Source: Pseudomonas bananamidigenes
Lineage (GTDB): Bacteria > Pseudomonadota > Gammaproteobacteria > Pseudomonadales > Pseudomonadaceae
Assembly (NCBI RefSeq): GCF_001679645.1
Contig: NZ_LRUN01000037.1
Span: 1-64,000 of the forward strand
DNA: 64,000 nt
Direction of reading: 5' to 3'
A program made the translations under genes and the position numbers. How positions within the stretch are numbered: the first letter of the stretch is position 1; each line of letters starts with the position of its first letter. Below the pieces are notes generated by a model that was given only the letters and a program-made list of their open reading frames with translations, searched no databases and had not been told where the DNA came from. Shown piece after piece: positions 27,551 through 35,368 of this stretch.

Positions 27551-27590
27551 CGGTCGTGCAAAATGCCGGGGCCATGGCCCCGGTCGTGCA
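27551..27590. repeat. Ten-base direct repeat around an 18-bp perfect palindrome
   Basis: CGGTCGTGCA occurs at 27551-27560 and again at 27581-27590, exactly 30 bp apart. Between them lies the perfect palindrome CCGGGGCCATGGCCCCGG (27566-27583). There is no T-run, so it is not a standard terminator. It lies in the 178-bp gap before the DUF3182 gene. Confidence 0.6.
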
Positions 27591-27721
27591 GATTGAAACG
27601 GGCGGGGTGCCAGTACTAAATGGCTAATGCACTGATTCCCGTGAATTTTCCCGCGACGCTGATTTGGCCTGATCTCTGCACCCTCTGACCTACATTCACC
27701 GAGCCGCTGGAAGGGGGACGC

Positions 27722-28831
27722 ATGACCCCGACACCTCGCAAAAAATTAGTCGTCGCCCACTCCGTACGTCCCGACGCGCCGCAACACGAAGTGCAGACCA
27801 ACAGGGCACTGGCCCGTTGGCTGGCGCAGATTCTCGGGCTGAAATTCGGCGGCAGCTACGACGCGCAACAACACCGTGGTCGCGATTTGTATCTGCTGCC
27901 GACCCAGACCATTGTCGGCGCAGCCAGCGCCCATGCACTGGGCATCAAGGGTCCCGACGATCTGTGGGGCGGCTTCGTCGAGCACGATTTCATCTGCACC
28001 AAAGCCATCAGTCATGGTTTGCGCAGCCATCTGGCCCATGCGCCGCAAGGCTGGTCGCCGCTGTTTTCCGAACGCACGCGCAATGTCGTGCTCGACGGGC
28101 TCAGTGTGTTCGCGCTGGAAGATGCACGGCCCGCCGCAGAACATCTTCTCTACAGCGGGCCGATCCGTCTCAAGCCGGTTCACGCCTGTGCCGGGCGCGG
28201 CCAGGAAGTGATCGATAGTCTCGATGGGTTCGACGAAATCCTCGTTCGCCCTGATGCCGCAAAGCTCTTCGCTGAAGGTGTGGTGCTCGAACAGGATCTG
28301 AGCCGGGTGGTCACCCACAGCGTCGGCCAGTCGTTCATCGGCGACCGGGTGCTCAGTTACTGCGGTGATCAATACTTGACCGAAGACGCCCACGGCGAAG
28401 AGGTCTATGGCGGTTCGAACCTGCTGGTGGTGCAGGGCGGCTATGACGATTTGCTGAAACTGGATCTGCCGGACGATGTGCGGTTGGCGATTGAACAGGC
28501 GCAGGTGTTCGACAGTGCGGCGAATGAGGCCTATCCACGTTTCTACGCTTCGCGACGCAACTACGACATCGCTCAGGGGCTGGACAGCAATGGCCGATCG
28601 CGCAGCGGCGTGCTCGAACAATCCTGGCGCATGGGTGGCGCCAGCAGTGCCGAAGTGGCGGCGTTGCAGAGTTTCGTCAACGACCCTGCGATGCGCGGGA
28701 TCCGCGTCTCGTCAGTGGAAACCTATAGCGACCGGGCACTGCCGGCGGATGCCATCGAGGTCTATCGCGGCCCGGCCGAGAACAGCGACTTTCTCCTCAA
28801 ATACGTAACGGTCCAATCCTATGACGGCTAG
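27722..28831 (+). CDS. DUF3182 family protein
   Basis: Protein of unknown function, 369 residues, no signal or membrane segment. The arrangement (IRLKPVHACAGRGQEVIDSL, EILVRPDAAKLFAEGVVLEQ, YCGDQYLTEDAHGEEVYGGS) suggests an ATP-grasp-like fold, but that is inference. GGAAGGGGG precedes the ATG. The next gene starts 11 bp before this one stops, so the two are translationally coupled. Confidence 0.75.
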   Translation: MTPTPRKKLVVAHSVRPDAPQHEVQTNRALARWLAQILGLKFGGSYDAQQHRGRDLYLLPTQTIVGAASAHALGIKGPDDLWGGFVEHDFICTKAISHGLRSHLAHAPQGWSPLFSERTRNVVLDGLSVFALEDARPAAEHLLYSGPIRLKPVHACAGRGQEVIDSLDGFDEILVRPDAAKLFAEGVVLEQDLSRVVTHSVGQSFIGDRVLSYCGDQYLTEDAHGEEVYGGSNLLVVQGGYDDLLKLDLPDDVRLAIEQAQVFDSAANEAYPRFYASRRNYDIAQGLDSNGRSRSGVLEQSWRMGGASSAEVAALQSFVNDPAMRGIRVSSVETYSDRALPADAIEVYRGPAENSDFLLKYVTVQSYDG

Positions 28832-29579
28832 AAGCGAAAGCATTCAGATCGACATTGATGACGAGCAGATGAGCGGGACCTTTCTCAGTCCCAGATCGAA
28901 AGTCCCCGGCGTGTTGTTCGTGCACGGTTGGGGCGGCAGCCAGGAGCGGGATCTGGAGCGGGCCAGAGGCATCGCCGGTCTGGGTTGCGTGTGTCTGACG
29001 TTCGACCTGCGCGGGCACACCGGCGGCACCGGCATCCCGTTGAGCCGGGTAACCCGTGAAGACAATCTGCGTGACCTGCTGGCGGCCTACGACCGACTGC
29101 TCGCGCACCCGGCGCTGGACACCTCGGCCATCGCGGTGGTCGGCACCAGCTACGGCGGCTATCTCGCCTCGATCCTCACCTCGCTGCGTCCGGTGCGCTG
29201 GCTGGCGCTGCGGGTGCCGGCGCTGTATCGCGACGAACAATGGCACACGCCCAAGCGCGATCTGGACAAGGCCGACCTGCGCGATTATCGCGGCACCCTG
29301 GTGCGGGCCGACAGCAACCGGGCACTGCATGCCTGCTCGCAATTCACCGGCGACGTGCTGCTGGTGCAATCGGAAACCGACGACTATGTGCCTCACGCGA
29401 CGATCATGAGCTATCGCGCCGCGTGCCAGCAGACCCACTCGCTGACCCACCGGATCATCGACGGCGCCGACCATGCCCTGAGCGATCCGACGTCGCAGCA
29501 GGCCTACACCTCGATCCTCGTCGACTGGATCACCGAGATGGTGGTGGGTGAGCGGTTGAGCATCATTCAGTCGCGCTGA
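28821..29579 (+). CDS. Alpha/beta hydrolase
   Basis: Predicted cytoplasmic serine hydrolase, 252 residues. Nucleophile Ser110 in GTSYGG, acid candidate Asp187 or Asp188 (QSETDDYVP) and His218 (DGADHAL). The oxyanion region HGWGGS is near residue 35. Overlaps the DUF3182 gene by 11 bp and probably acts with it. Its stop codon abuts the stop of the convergent ybhN gene with no gap. Confidence 0.85.
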   Translation: MTARSESIQIDIDDEQMSGTFLSPRSKVPGVLFVHGWGGSQERDLERARGIAGLGCVCLTFDLRGHTGGTGIPLSRVTREDNLRDLLAAYDRLLAHPALDTSAIAVVGTSYGGYLASILTSLRPVRWLALRVPALYRDEQWHTPKRDLDKADLRDYRGTLVRADSNRALHACSQFTGDVLLVQSETDDYVPHATIMSYRAACQQTHSLTHRIIDGADHALSDPTSQQAYTSILVDWITEMVVGERLSIIQSR

Positions 29580-30569
29580 TCACGGTTTGGGTTTCTTTTC
29601 GATCCGCAGCGCCTTGGCCTTGGCCTCCACCACCAGGTACATCACCACGGTGATCAACAGCGGCAGCAGAAAATAGATCGCCCGATAGGCCAGCAAACCG
29701 GCCACCAGGCTGCCGCGTGAAGCCTCGTGTTGCAGCAGGGCGACGAACACGGCTTCGAGCACCCCAAGCCCCGCCGGAATGTGGGTGATGACCCCGGCAA
29801 TCGCACTGATCAGCAGTACGCCGAGCACCAGCGGATAGTCGAGTTTGCCAGGCAGCAAAGTGAAAATCACCGCGGCCATCAGCGACCAGTTCAGCGCACC
29901 GAGCAGCAGTTGCAGAACGGCCATGCGCAGCGACGGCAGGTTGATTTCCACCCCGCGGATCGACCATTCGCGTCGTCGGGAATACCGGCACGCAAGCAGA
30001 TAACCGGCACTCAGCAACAGCAACAGCACGCCGATGCCCTGCAACGCTTCGCTGCTGACTTTCCAGCCCGGCGGCATGCTGACCAGTCCGCTGCTGAACA
30101 CCGCTCCGGCAATGGTCATGTAGCCGAACCAGTTGGTGGCCAGGCTCAGTCCGAGGATCTTGGCGATATTGCTTTTGCTCACCCCGAGCCGCGAATACAG
30201 GCGATAGCGCATGGCGACTCCGCCGACCCACGCGCTCAGGTTGAGGTTGAACGCGTAACTGATGATGCCCACCGGCAGGATCTGTTTCCAGGTCAGGTTC
30301 TGGCGGATGTAGGTTCGACCGATCAGGTCGAAACTGGCGTACACCAGAAAGCTCAGCAGCGTCAGGCTGGCGGCGACGAGCAGCGTGCGCACCTTGAAGT
30401 CGGCGAGGGTTTGCAGCACTTCAGCCCATTCGATGCGGGTGGCGAACAGCGTCAACAAGACGATCAGTGCAAGAAAAAACAGCAGCGTCAGCGGACGCTT
30501 CCAGCGGCTCCAGCGAGAGCTGGTCGAGGTCGGCGAGTGCGTCGCGGCATGCGCATCGGAACGGCTCAT
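29580..30569 (-). CDS. ybhN: YbhN-family inner-membrane protein
   Basis: Polytopic membrane protein of the UPF0104 family, related to the flippase part of MprF (lysylphosphatidylglycerol synthase). 329 residues with about eight hydrophobic segments and the conserved LNLSAWVGGVAMRYRLYSRL. Last gene of a four-gene operon. The start overlaps clsB by 4 bp (ATGA). The neighbour clsB suggests a link with cardiolipin metabolism or movement, which is inference. Confidence 0.85.
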   Translation of the reverse strand: MSRSDAHAATHSPTSTSSRWSRWKRPLTLLFFLALIVLLTLFATRIEWAEVLQTLADFKVRTLLVAASLTLLSFLVYASFDLIGRTYIRQNLTWKQILPVGIISYAFNLNLSAWVGGVAMRYRLYSRLGVSKSNIAKILGLSLATNWFGYMTIAGAVFSSGLVSMPPGWKVSSEALQGIGVLLLLLSAGYLLACRYSRRREWSIRGVEINLPSLRMAVLQLLLGALNWSLMAAVIFTLLPGKLDYPLVLGVLLISAIAGVITHIPAGLGVLEAVFVALLQHEASRGSLVAGLLAYRAIYFLLPLLITVVMYLVVEAKAKALRIEKKPKP

Positions 30570-31852
30570 GATGGATCGCTCCCGCGCTTGCCAATGAAGG
30601 GTTTCAACCGGGGTTTATGCGCGGGCAACCAACCGGCCATGGCCGGGAAATGGCGCAAAAAGTGAAACACCAGAAAACCCACGGTCATGTGCCAGATGCG
30701 TCCACGCGGGGCCTTTTCCGGATCCATGGCCTTGCAGTGGTTCTGGCTGAGGTCTTCGAGTCGCTCGAACAGCGTCTGATTGAAGGCCCGGTCGCGGATC
30801 AGCACGTTGGCCTCGAGGTTCAGCGACAGGCTCAGCGGATCGAGATTGCTCGAGCCGACGGTACTCCAATCTTCATCCACCAAAGCGACTTTGCCGTGCA
30901 GCGGTCGCTGGCAATATTCGTGAATCTGCACCCCGGCCTTCAGCAGGTAGTCGTAGGTCATGCGCGCAGCGAGCTTGGCCACCAGCATGTCCGGCTGGCC
31001 CTGCAGGATCAGTCGCACGTCGACACCGCGCCGGGCCGCGTTACGCATCTCGCGCAGCAAGCGATAACCGGGAAAGAAATAGGCGTTGGCGATCACCACC
31101 CGGCGTTTCGCCCGACGCAACACCTGCAAGTAAACGTCTTCGATATCGGTGTGATGTTGGTCGTTGTCGCGAAACACGAGGCGCACCTGACCGTCATGTT
31201 CGGTGAACGCCATTTCTGCCCGTCGCTGGCGCCGGCGCTGCCACCAGAAGCGCGCCCGGCCGGGGCGACCGCTTTGCAGCAGGGCGAAATGGTGAATATC
31301 GGTCACCGCCGGGCCCTGGATTTCCACCGCGTAATCCTGCTTCGCCTCGGGGCCGAAATCGGCCAGGTGATCACCGGAAAAATTGATCCCGCCGATGAAC
31401 GCGATCAGCCCGTCGACCACCACGATCTTGCGGTGCAGGCGACGGAACCAGTTGGTGCGAAAACCAAGGTGTTTCGGTGCCGGGTCGAAGATCTGCAAAT
31501 GCACGCCGGCATCGCTCAGCGCCGCCAGATAACCGGTGCTCAGTTCACCGCAGCCGAAGCCGTCGAGACTGACCGTGGTGCGCACGCCACGTCGGGCGGC
31601 ATCGATCAGGATCTGCTGCAGTTCCTTGCCCACCTTGTCTTCGAAAACGATAAAGGTTTCCAGGAGGATTTCGCTCTTGGCCCCACGCATCGCGTCGAAG
31701 ACTCGCGGGAAGTATTCCTCGCCGTTTTCCAGCAGCTCCACGCGGTTGCTACCCTGCCAGCCATAATCGACCTCGACGTGACCGGGCTCGCGGATCGGCG
31801 GGTTGATGGTGATCGTTTCGGCGGCGGTTTTTTCCAGCGGCGCGCTGCTCAT
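30566..31852 (-). CDS. clsB: Cardiolipin synthase B
   Basis: Phospholipase D-type enzyme that makes cardiolipin by transferring phosphatidyl groups at the inner membrane. 428 residues from ATG 31852 ([17 protein letters not shown]). Two HKD catalytic motifs are complete: His140/Lys142/Asp147 (HRKIVVVDG) and His319/Lys321/Asp326 (HGKVALVDE). A hydrophobic stretch ([19 protein letters not shown]) near the C-terminus may touch the membrane. Overlaps ybhP and ybhN by 4 bp each, like the E. coli ybhP-clsB-ybhN order. Confidence 0.92.
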   Translation of the reverse strand: MSSAPLEKTAAETITINPPIREPGHVEVDYGWQGSNRVELLENGEEYFPRVFDAMRGAKSEILLETFIVFEDKVGKELQQILIDAARRGVRTTVSLDGFGCGELSTGYLAALSDAGVHLQIFDPAPKHLGFRTNWFRRLHRKIVVVDGLIAFIGGINFSGDHLADFGPEAKQDYAVEIQGPAVTDIHHFALLQSGRPGRARFWWQRRRQRRAEMAFTEHDGQVRLVFRDNDQHHTDIEDVYLQVLRRAKRRVVIANAYFFPGYRLLREMRNAARRGVDVRLILQGQPDMLVAKLAARMTYDYLLKAGVQIHEYCQRPLHGKVALVDEDWSTVGSSNLDPLSLSLNLEANVLIRDRAFNQTLFERLEDLSQNHCKAMDPEKAPRGRIWHMTVGFLVFHFLRHFPAMAGWLPAHKPRLKPFIGKRGSDPS

Positions 31853-32646
31853 AGTTCGATCTCCACGGACAGCGGTACATGATCGGACAGGTGTGACCAA
31901 GGCCTGTTGGCAAGGACCCTGGGCTGGCGGGCCTTGAGGTTGCGCACGTAGATGCGGTCCAGCCGCAGCGCCGGCCAGCGCGCCGGAAAACTGCGCGCCG
32001 GTCTGCCCAGATGTTCGGCAAACACTTCGCGCAGTCCGCAAGGCGCAAGCAGCGCATCGGCGCGCTGGCGCCAGTCGTTGAAGTCGCCGGCGACAATGAC
32101 CGGCACGTCGTCGGGCAGCTCGGCCAGACGTTTGCCCAGCAGTCTCAGCTGGGCGTTGCGATGGCTTTCCCGCAGGCCCAGGTGCACACAGATCGCATGC
32201 AGTTCGCGATCGTCTCCCGGCAGGCGCAGGACGCAGTGCAACAGGCCGCGGTTTTCGTGGCCGCTGATCGAGACGTCGAGGTTGTCGTGGCGCACGATCT
32301 GGAATTTCGACAACAGCGCATTGCCGTGATCGCCATCGGGGTATACCGCGTTGCGGCCATAGGCGAACTGTGGCCACAGGCTGTCGGCGAGGAACTCGTA
32401 CTGCGGCATGGCCGGCCAGTTGTCATAGCGCTTGGGATGGTGTTCGTGGGTGCCGTGCACTTCCTGCAAAAACACCACGTCGGCGGACACGCTGCGCACC
32501 GCTTCGCGCAATTCCGGAAGAATGAAACGCCGGTTCAGTGCGGTGAAACCCTTGTGGGTGTTGACCGTCAGCACCGTGAAGCGACGTACCGTGGTGATGA
32601 CGGCGGCCTGTTCATCGGTGACGCCAATCGGCTCGGGAATGCTCAT
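31849..32646 (-). CDS. ybhP: Endonuclease/exonuclease/phosphatase family protein YbhP
   Basis: Metal-dependent phosphodiesterase or phosphatase of the DNase I-like fold, 265 residues. Family motifs: [16 protein letters not shown] (metal-binding Glu), [15 protein letters not shown] and the catalytic SDHVPL near the end. No signal peptide. The true substrate is unknown; neighbours argue for a lipid-related one over DNA. Overlaps clsB and the DUF72 gene by 4 bp each. Confidence 0.87.
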   Translation of the reverse strand: MSIPEPIGVTDEQAAVITTVRRFTVLTVNTHKGFTALNRRFILPELREAVRSVSADVVFLQEVHGTHEHHPKRYDNWPAMPQYEFLADSLWPQFAYGRNAVYPDGDHGNALLSKFQIVRHDNLDVSISGHENRGLLHCVLRLPGDDRELHAICVHLGLRESHRNAQLRLLGKRLAELPDDVPVIVAGDFNDWRQRADALLAPCGLREVFAEHLGRPARSFPARWPALRLDRIYVRNLKARQPRVLANRPWSHLSDHVPLSVEIEL

Positions 32647-33569
32647 GCCAGCACTCCTTCGGCAACCGGTTCGCCGGGAGCCGTGACAAGGTCCTTGTCG
32701 AGGTCGAATCGATGCAGCAGGCTGCGCGCATCGAAAGGTGCGCGGACTTTGACGTCGTTGTCGAAGTAGCAGAAGACTTCCCGTGACTTGCGCGCCCGGG
32801 GCTTCAGGCGTGGGGCGATCAAGTGGGCGTCACGGGGTTGCCGACCGTGCTGCCAGGCGTCGATGCGTTCGGCCCAGCGTTTGATGGCCGTCTCGGTGTA
32901 GCCGCTGGCGTAGAGTTCTTCGGCTCCGTGCAGACGCAGGTAGACGAAATCGCTGGTGAGATCCTCGCGATACGGCCACTTGCCGGCGGTGTCGGCGATC
33001 ACCAGCGCCGTGTTGTAGCGCTTGAGCAAGCGGACGAAGTCCGGATCGATGAAGCTGTCGTTACGGATTTCCACGGCGTGCCGCAGAGGTTTCTTGCCGT
33101 AGGCCTTCAGGCTGGCATGGCCGTGCAGATGAGCGTCGTGCTGGCGGGCGAGTGCAGCGGCCGCCTGGGTGTCGTGAGGGAGTTGCGTGAGGAAGTGTTC
33201 GAAAAGAGCCGGATCGAATTTGAAGCTGGGCGGAAACTGCCAGAGTATCGGGCCGAGCTTTTCCTTCAGTTCGAGCACCCCGGAAGCAAAGAAATTCGCC
33301 AGGGGCTTTTCGATATCGCGCAAGCGGCGGATATGGGTGATGAAGCGCGGCGCCTTGACGCTGAACACAAAGTCGTCAGGCGTCTCGGCGTACCACTGGG
33401 CGTAGCGTTCCGGCCGTTGCAGGGCGTAGAACGATCCGTTGATTTCGATGCTGTTGACCGCCCGGGAGGCGAACTGCAGTTCGCGCTTCTGTGCCAGCCC
33501 CCGCGGGTAGAATTCGCCACGCCACGGGGCATAGCGCCAGCCCGAAATCCCGATATGAATCGCCGTCAT
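32643..33569 (-). CDS. DUF72 family protein (YecE-like)
   Basis: TIM-barrel-like protein of unknown function, 308 residues. Conserved opening [19 protein letters not shown] and [20 protein letters not shown], and later [16 protein letters not shown]. First gene of the operon with ybhP, clsB and ybhN, and linked by a 4-bp overlap. A REPIN lies upstream (33660-33748). Confidence 0.87.
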   Translation of the reverse strand: MTAIHIGISGWRYAPWRGEFYPRGLAQKRELQFASRAVNSIEINGSFYALQRPERYAQWYAETPDDFVFSVKAPRFITHIRRLRDIEKPLANFFASGVLELKEKLGPILWQFPPSFKFDPALFEHFLTQLPHDTQAAAALARQHDAHLHGHASLKAYGKKPLRHAVEIRNDSFIDPDFVRLLKRYNTALVIADTAGKWPYREDLTSDFVYLRLHGAEELYASGYTETAIKRWAERIDAWQHGRQPRDAHLIAPRLKPRARKSREVFCYFDNDVKVRAPFDARSLLHRFDLDKDLVTAPGEPVAEGVLA

Positions 33570-33659
33570 GCCGTCCTCCCGTCGAAAGTCCTCGTGCAGC
33601 CTCTGTCTGGTGATGACTGTGGGCGGTTCGGGAAAGTTTCGACGGGACTACGGACGGTA

Positions 33660-33748
33660 TGTGGGAGCGAGCCTGCTCGCGATAGCGGAGTGTCAGGCAC
33701 ATCAATTTTGAATGTGCTGCCGCAATCGCGAGCAGGCTCGCTCCCACA
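33660..33748. repeat. REPIN (paired GTGGGAGCGAGC-type REP)
   Basis: Two 29-bp arms in inverted orientation (33660-33688 and 33720-33748), differing at one base, with a 31-bp spacer. Each arm carries the core GTGGGAGCGAGCCTGCTCGC. Lies between the DUF72 gene and a convergent-side MFS gene. Typical extragenic palindrome of fluorescent pseudomonads. Confidence 0.9.
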
Positions 33749-33762
33749 GGGGTATTTCTGGA

Positions 33763-34974
33763 TCAGTGGCCGGTGATGACTCGCGCCGAGCCGCCAGCAG
33801 GTTCGGCATGGACCGGGCCCAGACGGTCGAGGCGACCGCTCAACGCTGTCAGCGCCCATGCCACCAGCACTACCAGCCCGCCGATCCACGCGGTATGGAT
33901 CAGTCCGATGTGCGCGACGATCAGCCCGCCACCCCAGGCACCGCCGGCAATGCCGAGATTGAACGCGGCAATGTTCAGCCCCGAAGCCACATCCACCGCC
34001 TGCGGCGTGTGATGTTCAGCCTGACGCACCACGTAAACCTGCAAGCCCGGCACATTGCCGAAAGCGACGGCGCCCCAGACCAGTACGGTGACCAGTGCCA
34101 GCCACGGATTGGCGGCGGTGAAGGTGAGGATGAACAGCACGGCGGCGAGCAGGGCGAAGATGATTTTCAGAGCGCTGATCGGCCCGCGCTTGTCCGCCAG
34201 TTTGCCGCCCCAGATATTGCCGACGGCCACCGACACGCCATACACCAGCAGCACCAGGCTGACCGCGCCGGCACTGAAGCCTGAGAGGTCCTGAAGAATC
34301 GGTGCCAGGAAGGTGAACGCAATGAACGAGCCGCCGTAACCGATAGCGGTCATGGCGTACACCAGCAGCAGGCGTGGCTGCTTGAGCACCTGCAGCTGTT
34401 GCAGCAACGATGCCGGTTTGCTGTGGGCGATGTTTTTCGGCACGTACAGCAAGCTGCCGATGAACGCGATGACACCCAGCGCCGACACGGCAAGGAAGGT
34501 TTCACGCCAGCCGAAATGCTGGCCGATGAAGGTGCCCAGCGGAACCCCGGTGACCAGCGCCACGGTCAGGCCGGTGAACATGATCGCAATCGCGCTGGCG
34601 GCTTTTTCCTTGGGCACCAGGCTGGTGGCGATGGTCGAGCCGATGGAGAAGAACACGCCGTGGGCCAGACCGGTGACGATCCGTGCCAGCACCAGCGATT
34701 CGTAACTCGGCGCGAGCCAGGCCAGCAAGTTGCCGAGGGTGAACAGCACCATCAGCGACAACAGCAGCAGTTTGCGCGGGACTTTGCCGGTGAGCGCGGT
34801 CAGTACCGGTGCACCGATGGCCACACCGAGGGCGTAGAGGCTGACCAGCAGGCCGGCGGACGGCAGACTGACGCCGAGATCGGCGCCGATGGTGGGAAGC
34901 AGGCCAACGATGACGAACTCGGTCGTTCCGATGGCGAATGCGCTGAGAGTCAGCGCGAGCAAGGCAATGGGCAT
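33763..34974 (-). CDS. MFS transporter, AraJ/YdhP-like (DHA1) exporter
   Basis: Twelve-segment inner-membrane exporter, likely for sugars or drugs. 403 residues from ATG 34974 (MPIALLALTLSAFAIGTTEF), with GGAG 6 bp upstream. The open frame extends 26 codons further but without family similarity. Motifs: TEFVIVGLLPTIGADLGVS typical of the AraJ group, and the loop TALTGKVPRKLLLL. Single gene between a REPIN and an inverted-repeat element. Confidence 0.87.
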   Translation of the reverse strand: MPIALLALTLSAFAIGTTEFVIVGLLPTIGADLGVSLPSAGLLVSLYALGVAIGAPVLTALTGKVPRKLLLLSLMVLFTLGNLLAWLAPSYESLVLARIVTGLAHGVFFSIGSTIATSLVPKEKAASAIAIMFTGLTVALVTGVPLGTFIGQHFGWRETFLAVSALGVIAFIGSLLYVPKNIAHSKPASLLQQLQVLKQPRLLLVYAMTAIGYGGSFIAFTFLAPILQDLSGFSAGAVSLVLLVYGVSVAVGNIWGGKLADKRGPISALKIIFALLAAVLFILTFTAANPWLALVTVLVWGAVAFGNVPGLQVYVVRQAEHHTPQAVDVASGLNIAAFNLGIAGGAWGGGLIVAHIGLIHTAWIGGLVVLVAWALTALSGRLDRLGPVHAEPAGGSARVITGH

Positions 34975-35083
34975 GACGGCACTCCGGTAAGGGGATTGAA
35001 TGGAGCGCAGTGTCGGGGTTTGGCAGGGGCTGAAAAATACAGGGATGGGCATTTGATATTTGACCTGGGCGCAAAGATCAAAA

Positions 35084-35304
35084 GCGCCCCCTCACCCTAA
35101 CCCTCTCCCCGAGGGAGAGGGGACTGATCGATGTGCCCTTTTAAGTTACGCCGACGTGATACACCGAGCCGTACTCAAGTATTGGAGCAACATAGGCCGG
35201 CTCTCGGACCTGAGATCAAAACGAACCTTTCAGGTCGATATAACTCTTGAGAGCACCTCGGTCGGCTCCCTCTCCCTCCGGGAGAGGGCTGGGGTGAGGG
35301 CGCT
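35084..35304. repeat. 220-bp inverted-repeat element (MITE-like)
   Basis: Fills most of the 394-bp gap between the MFS gene and the MscS-type gene. Arms at about 35084-35123 and 35267-35304 both contain CCCTCACCC and CCCTCTCCC blocks in opposite orientation. Each arm can fold by itself (CCCTCTCCCCGAGGGAGAGG; CTCTCCCTCCGGGAGAG). The 143-bp core codes for no recognisable protein. This is a different family from the GAGC-type REPs. No obvious target-site duplication was identified. Confidence 0.8.
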
Positions 35305-35368
35305 CTTGAACTTTGCCGGTCAAATGTCGATCAGTTCCTTACAGGTTCAACCAAGGGAGCTCTGCGTT

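Noticed and set aside
33660..33748. CRISPR-like repeats
   Set aside because: The repeated sequences are inverted REP pairs scattered singly between genes, with no regular repeat-spacer array.
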